From assembly GCA_934338065.1 (NCBI GenBank), contig CAKRGX010000003.1, positions 1-64,000 on the forward strand: a stretch of 64,000 nt of DNA, in the 5' to 3' direction. The notes beneath the pieces were generated by a model. The model was not told the DNA's origin. It was given only the letters and a program-made list of their open reading frames with translations, and ran no database searches. This document shows, in pieces, positions 25,208-34,590 of the stretch (position 1 is the stretch's first letter; every line of letters starts with the position of its first letter). A program made the translations under genes and the position numbers. Origin of the DNA: an uncultured Eubacterium sp. (GTDB lineage: Bacteria; Bacillota; Clostridia; Lachnospirales; Lachnospiraceae).

Positions 25208-26287
25208 CTATTCTTTTTTACCTCTTATAACTCCTCTAGTTAACTTAGTAGTTACATATCCTCTCCCTAGTGTGTAGGGAAACCACATATAGCCTTTACT
25301 ATGCTCATACTGAATTTCATTCTTCCTCATAAAACTTTCAATTAACTCTTGATCAACATCTCGATGATACGAACAAATGGATAACCTTAAATTCTGAGAT
25401 CTTCTTACAAGTTCTATGGCTCCATTAAGTGCATCCCATTCATTTCCTTCAATATCCATTTTAATAAAATTTACCGGTTGATCAATGACATCGTCTAATG
25501 CAATATGATTTCCATCACTATATGAAGATAAATATCCACATATTATCTTTATTTTATCTTTATAGTCTTCAAAAGTATACTGAAGTGCTTCCACCCACTG
25601 TTCATCTGCTTCAATCAAGTAAATTTTAGATGCACGATCCACAATTTCTAAAGAGAAATTTCCCTCCGCTACACCGGCATCTACTACAACATCACCATTT
25701 TTAACTCTACAACTATCAGAAAAATAGTTATGAGGTGAATCTTTATCTTGTTCTAACATGATAGAACGATAATAACGTTCCACCTCTTGCTCCGTTTTAA
25801 ATCTTCTTGGGAAAAACATTTTCTTTCCAACATGCATCACATAAAACATTTTCTTTCGATCATCAAAAAAAACTTCACATTTAAAATTCTTATACTTTTT
25901 AGCAAAATCGTAATTAAATATATGTAGATCGTACCTTTTTATATACTTTATTACATCTTTTATTTCTTCTTCCTGCGTATTCATATATCTTTTAAGCAAA
26001 GCTTCTTTATAGAAATACTTTTTATTTTGAATGCTTCCTGTATAATGATTAAATTCTTTTCTTATCTGCCTTTTGATAACGTCAAACGCATCAGATAAAA
26101 CAACTATAACATCTGGCGTTATATCATTAAGCACTTCCGGTGTGTATATCTCATAACCAAAAAATTTGTTTCCAGCCTTCTTACTATCATTATCAATAAA
26201 TCCCAGAACCTCATAAGATGATAAAGTTTCACACTCTCTGCAAGTTCTTTCTGCAATTTTTCCGGTCCCCCATATAAATATCTTCAC
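25208..26287 (-). CDS. FkbM-family methyltransferase with N-terminal Rossmann-like domain
   Basis: This is a 359-residue protein. Residues 1-90 begin KIFIWGTGKIAERTCRECE and show the FIDNDSKKAG segment of the cluster's accessory domain. About 195-345 is an FkbM methyltransferase (VVDAGVAEGNFSLEIVD, IYLIEADEQW, FIKMDIEGNEWDAL). FkbM enzymes O-methylate sugars or other hydroxyls with SAM. The start is a GTG with AGGAGG 7 bases upstream; no ATG at a sensible distance exists. The likely role is O-methylation of the flagellar or surface glycan. Confidence 0.85.
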   Translation of the reverse strand: MKIFIWGTGKIAERTCRECETLSSYEVLGFIDNDSKKAGNKFFGYEIYTPEVLNDITPDVIVVLSDAFDVIKRQIRKEFNHYTGSIQNKKYFYKEALLKRYMNTQEEEIKDVIKYIKRYDLHIFNYDFAKKYKNFKCEVFFDDRKKMFYVMHVGKKMFFPRRFKTEQEVERYYRSIMLEQDKDSPHNYFSDSCRVKNGDVVVDAGVAEGNFSLEIVDRASKIYLIEADEQWVEALQYTFEDYKDKIKIICGYLSSYSDGNHIALDDVIDQPVNFIKMDIEGNEWDALNGAIELVRRSQNLRLSICSYHRDVDQELIESFMRKNEIQYEHSKGYMWFPYTLGRGYVTTKLTRGVIRGKKE

Positions 26288-26327
26288 ACTACATCCTCCT
26301 GTTATCCATATAACATTTCAAAAATTC

Positions 26328-27857
26328 TTATTTTTCTCTGCATAATTCATGAGCCTCCTTAACTGCCTGGAGCCATGCATATCCGTATTTATAATCAGGT
26401 TCTAAATGTGACCCCTCTGCCCATTCATTCCATGAACTTAGGAAAACAAAATTCTCTTCCGGACTATGAATTTTTCTACTTTCCAACATTATATCAATTA
26501 ACCACTGTTTCATATTTTCCGGTGCGTTATCCAGCATAACAATTGCATTCGATTCCCTCTTTCTAGCTGAATTATCCCAGGAAACCATTGCCGATCTAAA
26601 AAACTTTTTGCACTTGTAATCAGATAAATAAGCCTTATTACGTAATACCTTTTGTAAACTAATAATATTCCCTCTGAAGTTCGGATTAATATACCCCTCT
26701 GGCAATACCTTTTCAATCAATTCTGACTGAAACAATTTCCATGGCTGATATTCAACCAATGCATCACCTGCCCAATGATCCACATTTTCAAATGTTCCGT
26801 CTCCTGTAGACAGCATAACATAAACATCCGGATATCCTGCCTGTCTAACCAGTTTCCGAAACTGCCTTATAAATTCAATAAAATCGCTTCTGTTAAAAAC
26901 ATTACATTTATATATAACCAATAGCGGTTTCCCATCAATTTTTATATATCTTTTGTCCTCAAAAAGAGGGGCTATATCCTTCCAAAAATCTACAGCTACT
27001 GGAATAGTTTGCTTTAAAACAACCTTATTTTCCCCACCATACCATGACATCGACCAATCATCCGTTGCCCAGTGTACACAAAAATTAATATCAATTTCTT
27101 TATGATCCAACAACATTTGCAAAGGTTTTTCCATAATACGTTTTCCTGAAAACCAATAATAAAAAAAACCAAAGCCGTATATACCATATTTCTTAGCTAA
27201 TAATCCTTGTCTTTTTAACGTTTGAGGATTCATCAAATCATAATACCCCACATCGTATGGTATATGTGGTTGATAATGTCCTTTAAATTGAGGAAGAGTC
27301 TGGCTTGTGTTCGTCCATTCAGTAAATCCCATGCCATGATATTTATTATTCAATTCTATTTGATGGAATTGCGGAAGAAACCATGCAATTACTTTTGAAT
27401 CCCCTGGCATATATTGATAATTATCGTCACACATTGGCACAAAATTATCTTGATTTTTAGGAGATTCTATATATTTTAAATAATCTAATCTTCCCTCAAA
27501 CGTAACATCTGTCCAAAATGGATTGACTACAAGTATCTTATCATTTTTTACCATTTGCAAAAAGTCTTTAATTTTCTGTTCTACAATAATATGATTTATC
27601 TCTGCGCCAATAAATATTACATCAATGTAGGAAGGTAACTCAGATAACCCTTTTACTTTATTTCCATGAAATGTCAGTCCATTGCATATTTTTTCTTCAT
27701 TGTCCATTACACATTTAATGTTTTCTAGTAAATTAAGTTTCTCTAATTCTTTCCATAGTTTTTCAGCACCTTCACCTGTGCCGTAGATCGCCCAGTTCGT
27801 ATACTGAGCTTGTAAATTTAAGAATGTATTATGTATATTTTTTATAACAGTAATCAT
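26328..27857 (-). CDS. WbsX-like glycosyltransferase with N-terminal Rossmann-like domain
   Basis: This is a 509-residue protein. Its first 105 residues include WAIYGTGEGAEKLWKELEK, the cluster's accessory domain. Residues about 155-500 match the WbsX family (GH99-like fold) found in O-antigen and glycan loci: IAWFLPQFHQIELN, GFTEWTNTSQTLPQFKGHY, and near the end WNEWAEGSHLEPD. The family is annotated as glycosyltransferase, though its GH99-like fold leaves the reaction open. The ATG at 27857 has GGGGGG upstream and starts one base past the end of the acyltransferase gene; an ATG 84 bases further up would overlap that gene. Confidence 0.82.
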   Translation of the reverse strand: MITVIKNIHNTFLNLQAQYTNWAIYGTGEGAEKLWKELEKLNLLENIKCVMDNEEKICNGLTFHGNKVKGLSELPSYIDVIFIGAEINHIIVEQKIKDFLQMVKNDKILVVNPFWTDVTFEGRLDYLKYIESPKNQDNFVPMCDDNYQYMPGDSKVIAWFLPQFHQIELNNKYHGMGFTEWTNTSQTLPQFKGHYQPHIPYDVGYYDLMNPQTLKRQGLLAKKYGIYGFGFFYYWFSGKRIMEKPLQMLLDHKEIDINFCVHWATDDWSMSWYGGENKVVLKQTIPVAVDFWKDIAPLFEDKRYIKIDGKPLLVIYKCNVFNRSDFIEFIRQFRKLVRQAGYPDVYVMLSTGDGTFENVDHWAGDALVEYQPWKLFQSELIEKVLPEGYINPNFRGNIISLQKVLRNKAYLSDYKCKKFFRSAMVSWDNSARKRESNAIVMLDNAPENMKQWLIDIMLESRKIHSPEENFVFLSSWNEWAEGSHLEPDYKYGYAWLQAVKEAHELCREK

Positions 27858-27858
27858 G

Positions 27859-28836
27859 TTATATCCCCCCCTTCTGTGACAATTTTGAGAACATATCCAC
27901 AAATCGTTCTGGATCAAATAAAAATTCAATATTTTCTTCAATTTTGTCTATAGACCAATCCCACCATTTTATTTCCAACAATTGTTTTATGACATGAGGA
28001 CTAAATCTATACTTTAACACAGACGCAGGAACGCCCCCAACCACAGCATAATCAGGAACATCTTTTGTCACAACCGCCCCCGCTGCTATAATGGCACCAT
28101 TTCCTATCTTAACACCTGGTAAGATAATGACATTAGCTCCAATCCATACATCATTGCCAATTGTTACAACTCCATTTTTTCTCAGAGAACTATTTTCAAA
28201 TGAACTATTATTTAAATACTTTCCATATTTTTTTATTAAATATTGCCTGTCCGAATATTTTTCCCAACCATAAAATATAAGATGATCTAAAATAGGACTT
28301 GTTGTCACAAATTCTGCCGGGTGATTATTCCATATACGAGCCGTAATATTTATTGAGCAAAAACTCCCAATCTTTTCTGCTAATGGGTAAAATTCCATCA
28401 ACTGTTTATATCCGTAAGTATATCTTCCAATAGAGCACCCTTTATAAACTGTATTTTCTTTAGAAAAAACAAATGCTCCATCTTGAATACCCTCTCCTGC
28501 AATAACATAATAAAAATCCAGATTGGAAAAACCAAACCTCTCCATCGTTGCCAAAATACTATAGTCAACACTCCAAATTCCAATAACAATATAGTCATTG
28601 TCTGGATTAAGAGAATTGATCAACTCCACCCTATACCCATCATATTCTTTTATTTCTAAAGCTCTTTTATCTATAAATCCCTCAATATGAATCCCATTAT
28701 TCCTTAACACATTGTTTAATATTCTGCCACCCTTACCTGCTCCATAAATCCATATTCTACGTTTTTTTGCAGAGAAAATGATGGAATTTAATTTTTTTTC
28801 ACATATCTTAACAAAATACTCTTCACTCATACACAT
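27859..28836 (-). CDS. Hexapeptide-repeat acyltransferase with N-terminal Rossmann-like domain
   Basis: This is a 325-residue protein. About residues 25-120 are the accessory domain ([28 protein letters not shown]). From about 135 it is a left-handed beta-helix acetyltransferase of the CatB/Vat (XAT) type, with [20 protein letters not shown] and [22 protein letters not shown]. It directly follows the WecE-like gene, 20 bases apart, so it is the best candidate for N-acetylation of dTDP-Fuc4N. Enterobacteria use an unrelated GNAT enzyme (WecD) for that step. O-acetylation of another sugar is the alternative. Confidence 0.82.
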   Translation of the reverse strand: MCMSEEYFVKICEKKLNSIIFSAKKRRIWIYGAGKGGRILNNVLRNNGIHIEGFIDKRALEIKEYDGYRVELINSLNPDNDYIVIGIWSVDYSILATMERFGFSNLDFYYVIAGEGIQDGAFVFSKENTVYKGCSIGRYTYGYKQLMEFYPLAEKIGSFCSINITARIWNNHPAEFVTTSPILDHLIFYGWEKYSDRQYLIKKYGKYLNNSSFENSSLRKNGVVTIGNDVWIGANVIILPGVKIGNGAIIAAGAVVTKDVPDYAVVGGVPASVLKYRFSPHVIKQLLEIKWWDWSIDKIEENIEFLFDPERFVDMFSKLSQKGGI

Positions 28837-28856
28837 ATAAAAACCTCACGAAAAAA

Positions 28857-30008
28857 TCAAAGAAAACTTTTTTGAATAATTTCAAAAAAATTTATTGTTT
28901 TATTTATAATATAGTTGCGATCGGTATCTGACAAGTTATAATACATAGGCAGACGAACTAATCGATCACTTATATTAGTTGTATTTTCATCTATTCCATC
29001 AAAACGGCCAAATTTTAATCCTGCCGGTGAATTATGCAGCGGAACATAATGAAAAACACATAGCACTTTATTATCACGCATGTAATTGATATATTCTTGA
29101 CGTGTTTCAAAATCTTTACATATAAGATAAAACATATGTGCATTATGTTCACAGTTTTCTGGTATAGTTGCCAATTTAACATCCATATCTAATAACTTCT
29201 GAAACGCTTTATAATACTCATTCCATGTTCTAAGTCTATTTTCATTAATAATATCTGCTTTCTCTAACTGCCCCCACAGATACGCAGCATTTAAATCACT
29301 TGGCAAATAACTATCTCCAAAATCAACCCAATTGTACTTAGCAATTTCACCTCGATAAAATTTTGATCTATTGGTTCCCTTCTCCCGTAATATTTCTGCT
29401 TTATCTATGTAAGAAGCTTTATTTATAACTAGGGCTCCACCCTCTCCCATAGAATAATTTTTTGTCTCATGAAATGAAAAACATCCAAAATCTCCTATCG
29501 TTCCCAATTGCTTTCCCTTGTATGTACTCATTACTGCCTGCGCAGCATCCTCAACCACAAGAAGATTATATTCTGACGCAATATTCATAATAGTATCCAT
29601 TTCGCATGCAACTCCAGCATAATGAACAACACAGATTACTTTGGTTTTATCCGTTATAGCTTTCTCGATTTTTTTCTCATCAATATTCATAGTATCTGCT
29701 CTTATATCTACAAATACTAATTTTGCACCAGCAAGAACAAAGGCATTTGCTGTACTTGAAAAGGTATAACTTGGTAGTATAACCTCATCACCAGGGTTGA
29801 TGTCACACATCAACGCAGCCATATCTAATGCAGCTGTTCCACTTGTCGTAAGCAAAACTTTTTGAGCATTAAATCTATTTTCCATCCATTCATCACATTT
29901 TTTTGTGAATCTTCCATCACCACATATTTTGTGACTCTTAACAGCTTCTTCCATATATTTAAATTCTGTACCCATAAAAGGTGGTACATTAAAATGTATT
30001 AATTCCAT
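28857..30008 (-). CDS. dTDP-4-amino-4,6-dideoxygalactose transaminase (WecE/RffA-like)
   Basis: This 383-residue PLP-dependent DegT/DnrJ/EryC1 aminotransferase closely resembles enterobacterial WecE along its whole length: CGDGRFTKKC, PGDEVILPSYTF, HYAGVACEMDT, VVEDAAQAVMSTYKG, the PLP lysine in FSFHETKNYS, and REKGTNRS. WecE converts dTDP-4-keto-6-deoxyglucose (the RfbB product) to dTDP-Fuc4N with glutamate. The substrate is supplied by rfbA-rfbB at 14.7-16.6 kb. The ATG at 30008 has GGAGG upstream; an in-frame start 30 bases earlier lacks one. Its likely partner is the acyltransferase downstream. Confidence 0.9.
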   Translation of the reverse strand: MELIHFNVPPFMGTEFKYMEEAVKSHKICGDGRFTKKCDEWMENRFNAQKVLLTTSGTAALDMAALMCDINPGDEVILPSYTFSSTANAFVLAGAKLVFVDIRADTMNIDEKKIEKAITDKTKVICVVHYAGVACEMDTIMNIASEYNLLVVEDAAQAVMSTYKGKQLGTIGDFGCFSFHETKNYSMGEGGALVINKASYIDKAEILREKGTNRSKFYRGEIAKYNWVDFGDSYLPSDLNAAYLWGQLEKADIINENRLRTWNEYYKAFQKLLDMDVKLATIPENCEHNAHMFYLICKDFETRQEYINYMRDNKVLCVFHYVPLHNSPAGLKFGRFDGIDENTTNISDRLVRLPMYYNLSDTDRNYIINKTINFFEIIQKSFL

Positions 30009-30040
30009 AGTCCAATACCTCCAAACCAGACTTGACAATC

Positions 30041-30925
30041 CTATTGTTTTAATTTTCTGAATCTTTGCTTTGCTTTTTTCAAAATTTCTTCTTTGTCAAA
30101 GAAAATATCTACATATTTATCAAATCCATCCAGATCATATGAACATGGTTTATTAAACAAATTAAAATCACAATATAATTCGATCAAAAATTGTTCAAAA
30201 CTTTTTTTTACAGTTTTTAAAGTTTCAATAGATATATCTCCATCACGATATAAATTAATTGTTATAATAAACTCATCTAATGAAAATGCTTTATACAAAT
30301 CATATTTACCCTTTTTTCTATGATCATTTTCAATTTCCTGCATCCAATATTTATCATTAATTATATATTTGTTTTTTCCCCGATCCGAAAAAAGAATGGA
30401 CGAATGCGGAGATATCTTGTCATACACTAAGTCATGAGGAATTTTATCATAATCCTCCTTCCATATTCCAACTCCTGTCGTCCACGTTGCATAGATTCCC
30501 AAATTTTTCACAAATTCATCAAATGATCCATACTCCTCAAACCTTGGTCCCCATCCCATTACTCCATTTGAAAAATATATCACTGGTTTTTCTTTTTCGT
30601 ATTTCTCTAAAAAAGCTAACATATCCCTTAATCTTCCCGGCATCCAAATTGCCCTATGATTTACAAATTTTATATAATCTCCCTTTGCCAACTTCAATGC
30701 CTCTAACTGGTTATCAAACATATATGCATTTGTTTTAGAATAAACAATATTAGAATGCAATCTGCAATAACTCTCCATTCGATCTTGAAATTCTTTATTA
30801 TTCCCATTATCTGTTACAATAACCTCAAATTTATTTTCATTTATATTCTGTTGGTAAATACTGTCTAAACAAGGAAATACCCACTCACAAATTCCATTTG
30901 TGGGAATACATAATGAAATCATCAT
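30041..30925 (-). CDS. GT2-like glycosyltransferase
   Basis: This 294-residue protein begins ISLCIPTNGICEWVFPCLDS and has VIVTDNGNNKEF and a YIKFVNHRAIW segment where GT2 enzymes carry the DXD motif. Here the acidic motif is altered (FVNHRA), so metal binding may differ or use other residues. The C terminus is helical and charged. It follows the methyltransferase gene by 2 bases and precedes wecE. It is probably a cytoplasmic transferase. No transmembrane segment is seen. Confidence 0.78.
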   Translation of the reverse strand: MMISLCIPTNGICEWVFPCLDSIYQQNINENKFEVIVTDNGNNKEFQDRMESYCRLHSNIVYSKTNAYMFDNQLEALKLAKGDYIKFVNHRAIWMPGRLRDMLAFLEKYEKEKPVIYFSNGVMGWGPRFEEYGSFDEFVKNLGIYATWTTGVGIWKEDYDKIPHDLVYDKISPHSSILFSDRGKNKYIINDKYWMQEIENDHRKKGKYDLYKAFSLDEFIITINLYRDGDISIETLKTVKKSFEQFLIELYCDFNLFNKPCSYDLDGFDKYVDIFFDKEEILKKAKQRFRKLKQ

Positions 30926-30927
30926 AG

Positions 30928-32031
30928 TCAGAACCCCTCTCGTATACCTATAAATGGTAATTGTTTATCACTTGCCATAAACATGATTCTTCCTGGCATT
31001 CCATCATCATTATACACAAATACATTAGTAAAGAATTTATGTAACAATTGACTTAATTCCTCAACACTATTAAAAGGATTAATACAATACTTCCATCCCT
31101 CTATTTCTGTCTTTAATGAAGCTGTACCAGAAAAAATTCCTTCGTCAGTTAGTGAATTCTTTATATTATAAAGCAATAACGTAAGCTCATCATCATTAAA
31201 CATCTGCATTGTTGAATTACATATAACATTCGTATAATATTCTGGTAAATCTGCAAAAGGATATTCTTTTATAAAATCACTGCAAATAAACTTACAAGTT
31301 GTACTATCATAAACCTTCGCATTTTCAATATTTTTTGCATCAGAATCCACTCCTACGTATTTCACATCTTTTATAAATGAATAAAATCTTTTATAATAAA
31401 ATCCATCTGCGCATCCCAAATCTAAAATATATTTTTTTTTAAACTGGTAAATTGCCCTTAAATTAAAAGTTGCAATTTCTCCCCAATCAAAGATGCCGAA
31501 TTTAGGGAATCTCGAATAAAGGTCCACATCATGGTTATGTGACAGTGGTTGCTCTCCATTCCACGTAATAGCTAGCATATTTTCATAATTTTGTATCAAT
31601 TTCTCTTCCAAAATACTATTTTGTTCTTTTATTCTTGGAAGCAGCAATTCTTTCATATATTGGTAAAACTCTGACTCATTCCACGCTTCAACATAACTCT
31701 TACTTGTTATGCAAATTTGACCTTTATTTCCCACCGAAATATCATCACATAAATTATATTGTCCATATAAAGCAATCCCTAGTTTGATTCGTTTATAGTT
31801 TACTTTGTTAACGAGCATATGAACAACTTCGAATAAAAAATCTATACGCGAAATCATTACAATGACCATATCATATGTTTGCTTAACCAATTCAATATTC
31901 TTATAAACGCCTTTATCTTCTTCACTTATACATGCATTTTTATCCACAATCGCAACAACATTATTATTTAATTGTATTCTTTCCTTATTCTCTTCGTAAA
32001 ACGCTCCTCTCCCATAAATAACCACATCCAT
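30928..32031 (-). CDS. SAM methyltransferase with N-terminal Rossmann-like domain
   Basis: This is a 367-residue protein. The first 90 residues begin VVIYGRGAFYEENKERIQ and contain AIVDKNACIS, the accessory domain of this cluster. The methyltransferase domain lies at about 190-330 (ILDLGCADGFYYKRFYSF, YVGVDSDAKNIENA). Between them is a region with WNGEQPLSHNHDVDLY that I do not recognise. The ATG at 32031 is preferred over GTG at 32040, since AAAGGTGA lies 9 bases from the ATG and too close to the GTG. The substrate is unknown; a glycan methylation role is inferred from context. Confidence 0.75.
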   Translation of the reverse strand: MDVVIYGRGAFYEENKERIQLNNNVVAIVDKNACISEEDKGVYKNIELVKQTYDMVIVMISRIDFLFEVVHMLVNKVNYKRIKLGIALYGQYNLCDDISVGNKGQICITSKSYVEAWNESEFYQYMKELLLPRIKEQNSILEEKLIQNYENMLAITWNGEQPLSHNHDVDLYSRFPKFGIFDWGEIATFNLRAIYQFKKKYILDLGCADGFYYKRFYSFIKDVKYVGVDSDAKNIENAKVYDSTTCKFICSDFIKEYPFADLPEYYTNVICNSTMQMFNDDELTLLLYNIKNSLTDEGIFSGTASLKTEIEGWKYCINPFNSVEELSQLLHKFFTNVFVYNDDGMPGRIMFMASDKQLPFIGIREGF

Positions 32032-32064
32032 CTGATCCACTCACCTTTCTCATCTGCCTTTACT

Positions 32065-33471
32065 TTATATGGCATCCTCAAGTTCTATTCTTTCAAAAGC
32101 CTCCACATACCCTCCGCGAGTTGCATTCTTAATCTCAACTCCCCTCTTTAATGATTCTTCATAGATATATCTGTACGTCTCATTATTAATTTCCTGACAT
32201 TTTTTTGAATAAAAATAATCCGTAAGATATGGTACATAGGTTTCATCAAAATACTGTTTTTTCCCAAGATAATTGTTGTCCGCACCAATCAATATAATTT
32301 CTGAAAAGCCTAAATACAAAGCTAAATTAATTGCATCCTCCGTTACAGAATACAAATCATAATAACCTGTATCAATTTCATCGCAAATTTTCAAATATTT
32401 ATTACTGCCATAATTGTACATATGATCCAAAAAACATGTCTTAAGGTAAACACTTTTCTCTCCATGAATCATCTTTCTATTTAAAGAATTAAAAAAATTC
32501 ATTTCATCAGATAAACTATCTAATACAAACTCTGGATTCTGACTTTCTCTTTTAAACACTTCAGGATCCGTTATCATGAAGAACGTAGGTCTATACCCTG
32601 CTTTTTTAAATAATTTCCATGATATATTTACACCAATCGTATATTCGTCTTTTAATAGTCTGACATCTTTTTCACACAAACTTGGGCCTGTTGCTACTAC
32701 AAATATTTTCTTTCCTCTAAATTTACCCTTCATGCTTTTTATCTTTCTTTCATTTCTTCCCTTAAAAATTTTTTTCAAAATCTTGTATAAGGGGAAAAAA
32801 ACAAAATTAGAAACACTTCCATAAGGTGATTTTAGATGGAAGCCAACTCTCTGAATATAGTGCATACTTTTTCTATAGAAATATAATAATCTAAATGCAT
32901 TAGACTCAACAACTTGATTATCAATATTTTCAAACACCTCTTGATTATATATATCCTGATTGATACATGTGTCTGGTATATGCAGTAGAAAGTACTCCGC
33001 AAGTTCTTTTTTATTTTTTGAATTTAAATATATTGCATTAGCTTTAAAAGCCTTTGCTATAAACATTTTTAGCAAAGTATAATTGATATGATTTTTATTG
33101 ATTTCCTTTACCAGCTTAACATCCTGAACATTATTTACATAGAATAAAACCCTACTGTCCACACTTTTTAATTTAAGCAAACGCAGGAAGTCATTAATCT
33201 GAAATGTATATATATATGCTTTTGAAAATTTTGATAGTAAATTTTTTAATTCCTTTTCTCCCCACCAATTCTTGATGTTAAAAACAGTGATATTTTTTTT
33301 TAGTAAATAATCATAATCCACTGATGAACATACCTGTGTAATTACATAAATTTTATTATTTAATTGTTTATTTTCATTTTTTATCAAATTCAAAATTATG
33401 TTATTATCTGTAGAAAAATTTTTTATGTATAGTATAATATTATCTTCAAAAAATTCTGTCGCCTTGCACAT
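32065..33471 (-). CDS. Maf/DUF115-type protein, probable flagellin glycosyltransferase
   Basis: This is a 468-residue protein. Its second half (about 240-460) resembles the DUF115/MAF_flag10 domain, whose motility-associated members transfer nonulosonic acids to flagellin in Campylobacter, Aeromonas and Geobacillus. Visible landmarks are IFVVATGPSLCEKDVRLLK, YRPTFFMITDPEVF and SVTEDAINLALYLGFSEIIL followed by IGADNNY. The same domain also occurs in MptE-like pyrophosphokinases, so the function rests partly on context: flagellin genes, a sigma-D promoter and a CMP-sugar synthase in the same operon. The N-terminal half is AT-rich and not recognised. The start at 33471 has GGAGAG 5 bases upstream and lies 2 bases past the preceding gene. 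Confidence 0.7.
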   Translation of the reverse strand: MCKATEFFEDNIILYIKNFSTDNNIILNLIKNENKQLNNKIYVITQVCSSVDYDYLLKKNITVFNIKNWWGEKELKNLLSKFSKAYIYTFQINDFLRLLKLKSVDSRVLFYVNNVQDVKLVKEINKNHINYTLLKMFIAKAFKANAIYLNSKNKKELAEYFLLHIPDTCINQDIYNQEVFENIDNQVVESNAFRLLYFYRKSMHYIQRVGFHLKSPYGSVSNFVFFPLYKILKKIFKGRNERKIKSMKGKFRGKKIFVVATGPSLCEKDVRLLKDEYTIGVNISWKLFKKAGYRPTFFMITDPEVFKRESQNPEFVLDSLSDEMNFFNSLNRKMIHGEKSVYLKTCFLDHMYNYGSNKYLKICDEIDTGYYDLYSVTEDAINLALYLGFSEIILIGADNNYLGKKQYFDETYVPYLTDYFYSKKCQEINNETYRYIYEESLKRGVEIKNATRGGYVEAFERIELEDAI

Positions 33472-33473
33472 AT

Positions 33474-34526
33474 TTACTCTCCATTTAAACATTCGATTAA
33501 TTCTTTTATACCAAATAAGTATCTTTCCCTAAGTAATCTTTTATTAGACAAATTTTTAATAGGAACACTGCATGTTAGATCAATTTTGTATGCTTTATTT
33601 CTTTTCTTATCCAAGAAATACAAGCATGACTCATATATATCATTAATGATAACTTCATCGTAAAGATTAAAACAACTTGTAATTCCTTTTCCCACGATAA
33701 CATCATCTAATTGATAATCTTGTAAACTATCATTTTCAAAATCATATAGCATAGCATTTGAAATATTATCATATGGAACTAATATATGCTTTTTTTCACT
33801 CAAACAAAAAGAGCAAAAGTAAAATTGCTGATTAGCCTTCATTTCAAAATCCAACGTAACCAATTCATTCTTTTCTATATCATATTTTTTTAATGATTGA
33901 TCTTGATATGGAACTAATAATAGATGGTTTCCCTCCTGTACCAGATCAGAATAGCCCCCAGCATCTTTCCCTGTTAAAATCACTTCGCAATCATCATTTG
34001 ACGTATCTATCTTTACTAATATATTTAACAAAGGAGAAACAGCGTAAAGAACATCATTAACATTTATCACCTTTGATATTTCCCATAAGTCTCTTTTTTT
34101 CAATTCTTCAGATTTCTCAACTAACGGCTGATAAATACATTTAAAACTTTGACTTTTTATATTATAAACCAGGACTCCTGAAACATCATATCCAAACATA
34201 TATATCTTTTCGTTAACGATAGCTCCCGTAAAGAATTTTCCTCTTGTATTTTCATATTGAACCGGAAGCGAAACGTATTCAAGCGTTTTATTGTCTATAT
34301 TATAAATAGCTATATTTTCAGCATTAAAAGGAAGAAAATACAACTTGTTATCTTTTTCTACAACACAGTAATGTAAGGCATCTAGTTCTCCCATTTCTTT
34401 CTCAAAAACACTAACCAGACTGGTTTTTTTGTCCTTTATATCATATACAAACAATCCATGGACATACCGATCTGAAAAATAAATTTTGTTATCTATAATA
34501 CATAATGCGTTTGGTGTCAATGTCAT
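33474..34526 (-). CDS. Seven-repeat beta-propeller-like protein, unknown function
   Basis: I do not recognise a named family for this 350-residue protein. It is built of seven similar blocks of about 45-50 residues. Each holds a strand like NKIYF or DVLYA and, about ten residues on, one like LFVYDI, IAIYNI, VLVYNI, LKKYDI or MLYDF. This is the pattern of a seven-bladed Kelch- or NHL-like propeller. No signal peptide is present, so it is cytoplasmic, unusual for a glycan operon. It lies 2 bases before the Maf-like glycosyltransferase gene, with which it may act as a binding partner or scaffold. AAAGGAAG precedes ATG. Confidence 0.65.
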   Translation of the reverse strand: MTLTPNALCIIDNKIYFSDRYVHGLFVYDIKDKKTSLVSVFEKEMGELDALHYCVVEKDNKLYFLPFNAENIAIYNIDNKTLEYVSLPVQYENTRGKFFTGAIVNEKIYMFGYDVSGVLVYNIKSQSFKCIYQPLVEKSEELKKRDLWEISKVINVNDVLYAVSPLLNILVKIDTSNDDCEVILTGKDAGGYSDLVQEGNHLLLVPYQDQSLKKYDIEKNELVTLDFEMKANQQFYFCSFCLSEKKHILVPYDNISNAMLYDFENDSLQDYQLDDVIVGKGITSCFNLYDEVIINDIYESCLYFLDKKRNKAYKIDLTCSVPIKNLSNKRLLRERYLFGIKELIECLNGE

Positions 34527-34590
34527 GTTTTTCTTCCTTTCTTTACACTTTTTTCAATATTTCTTATAAAAATAAAACCACTTTTTGTTT

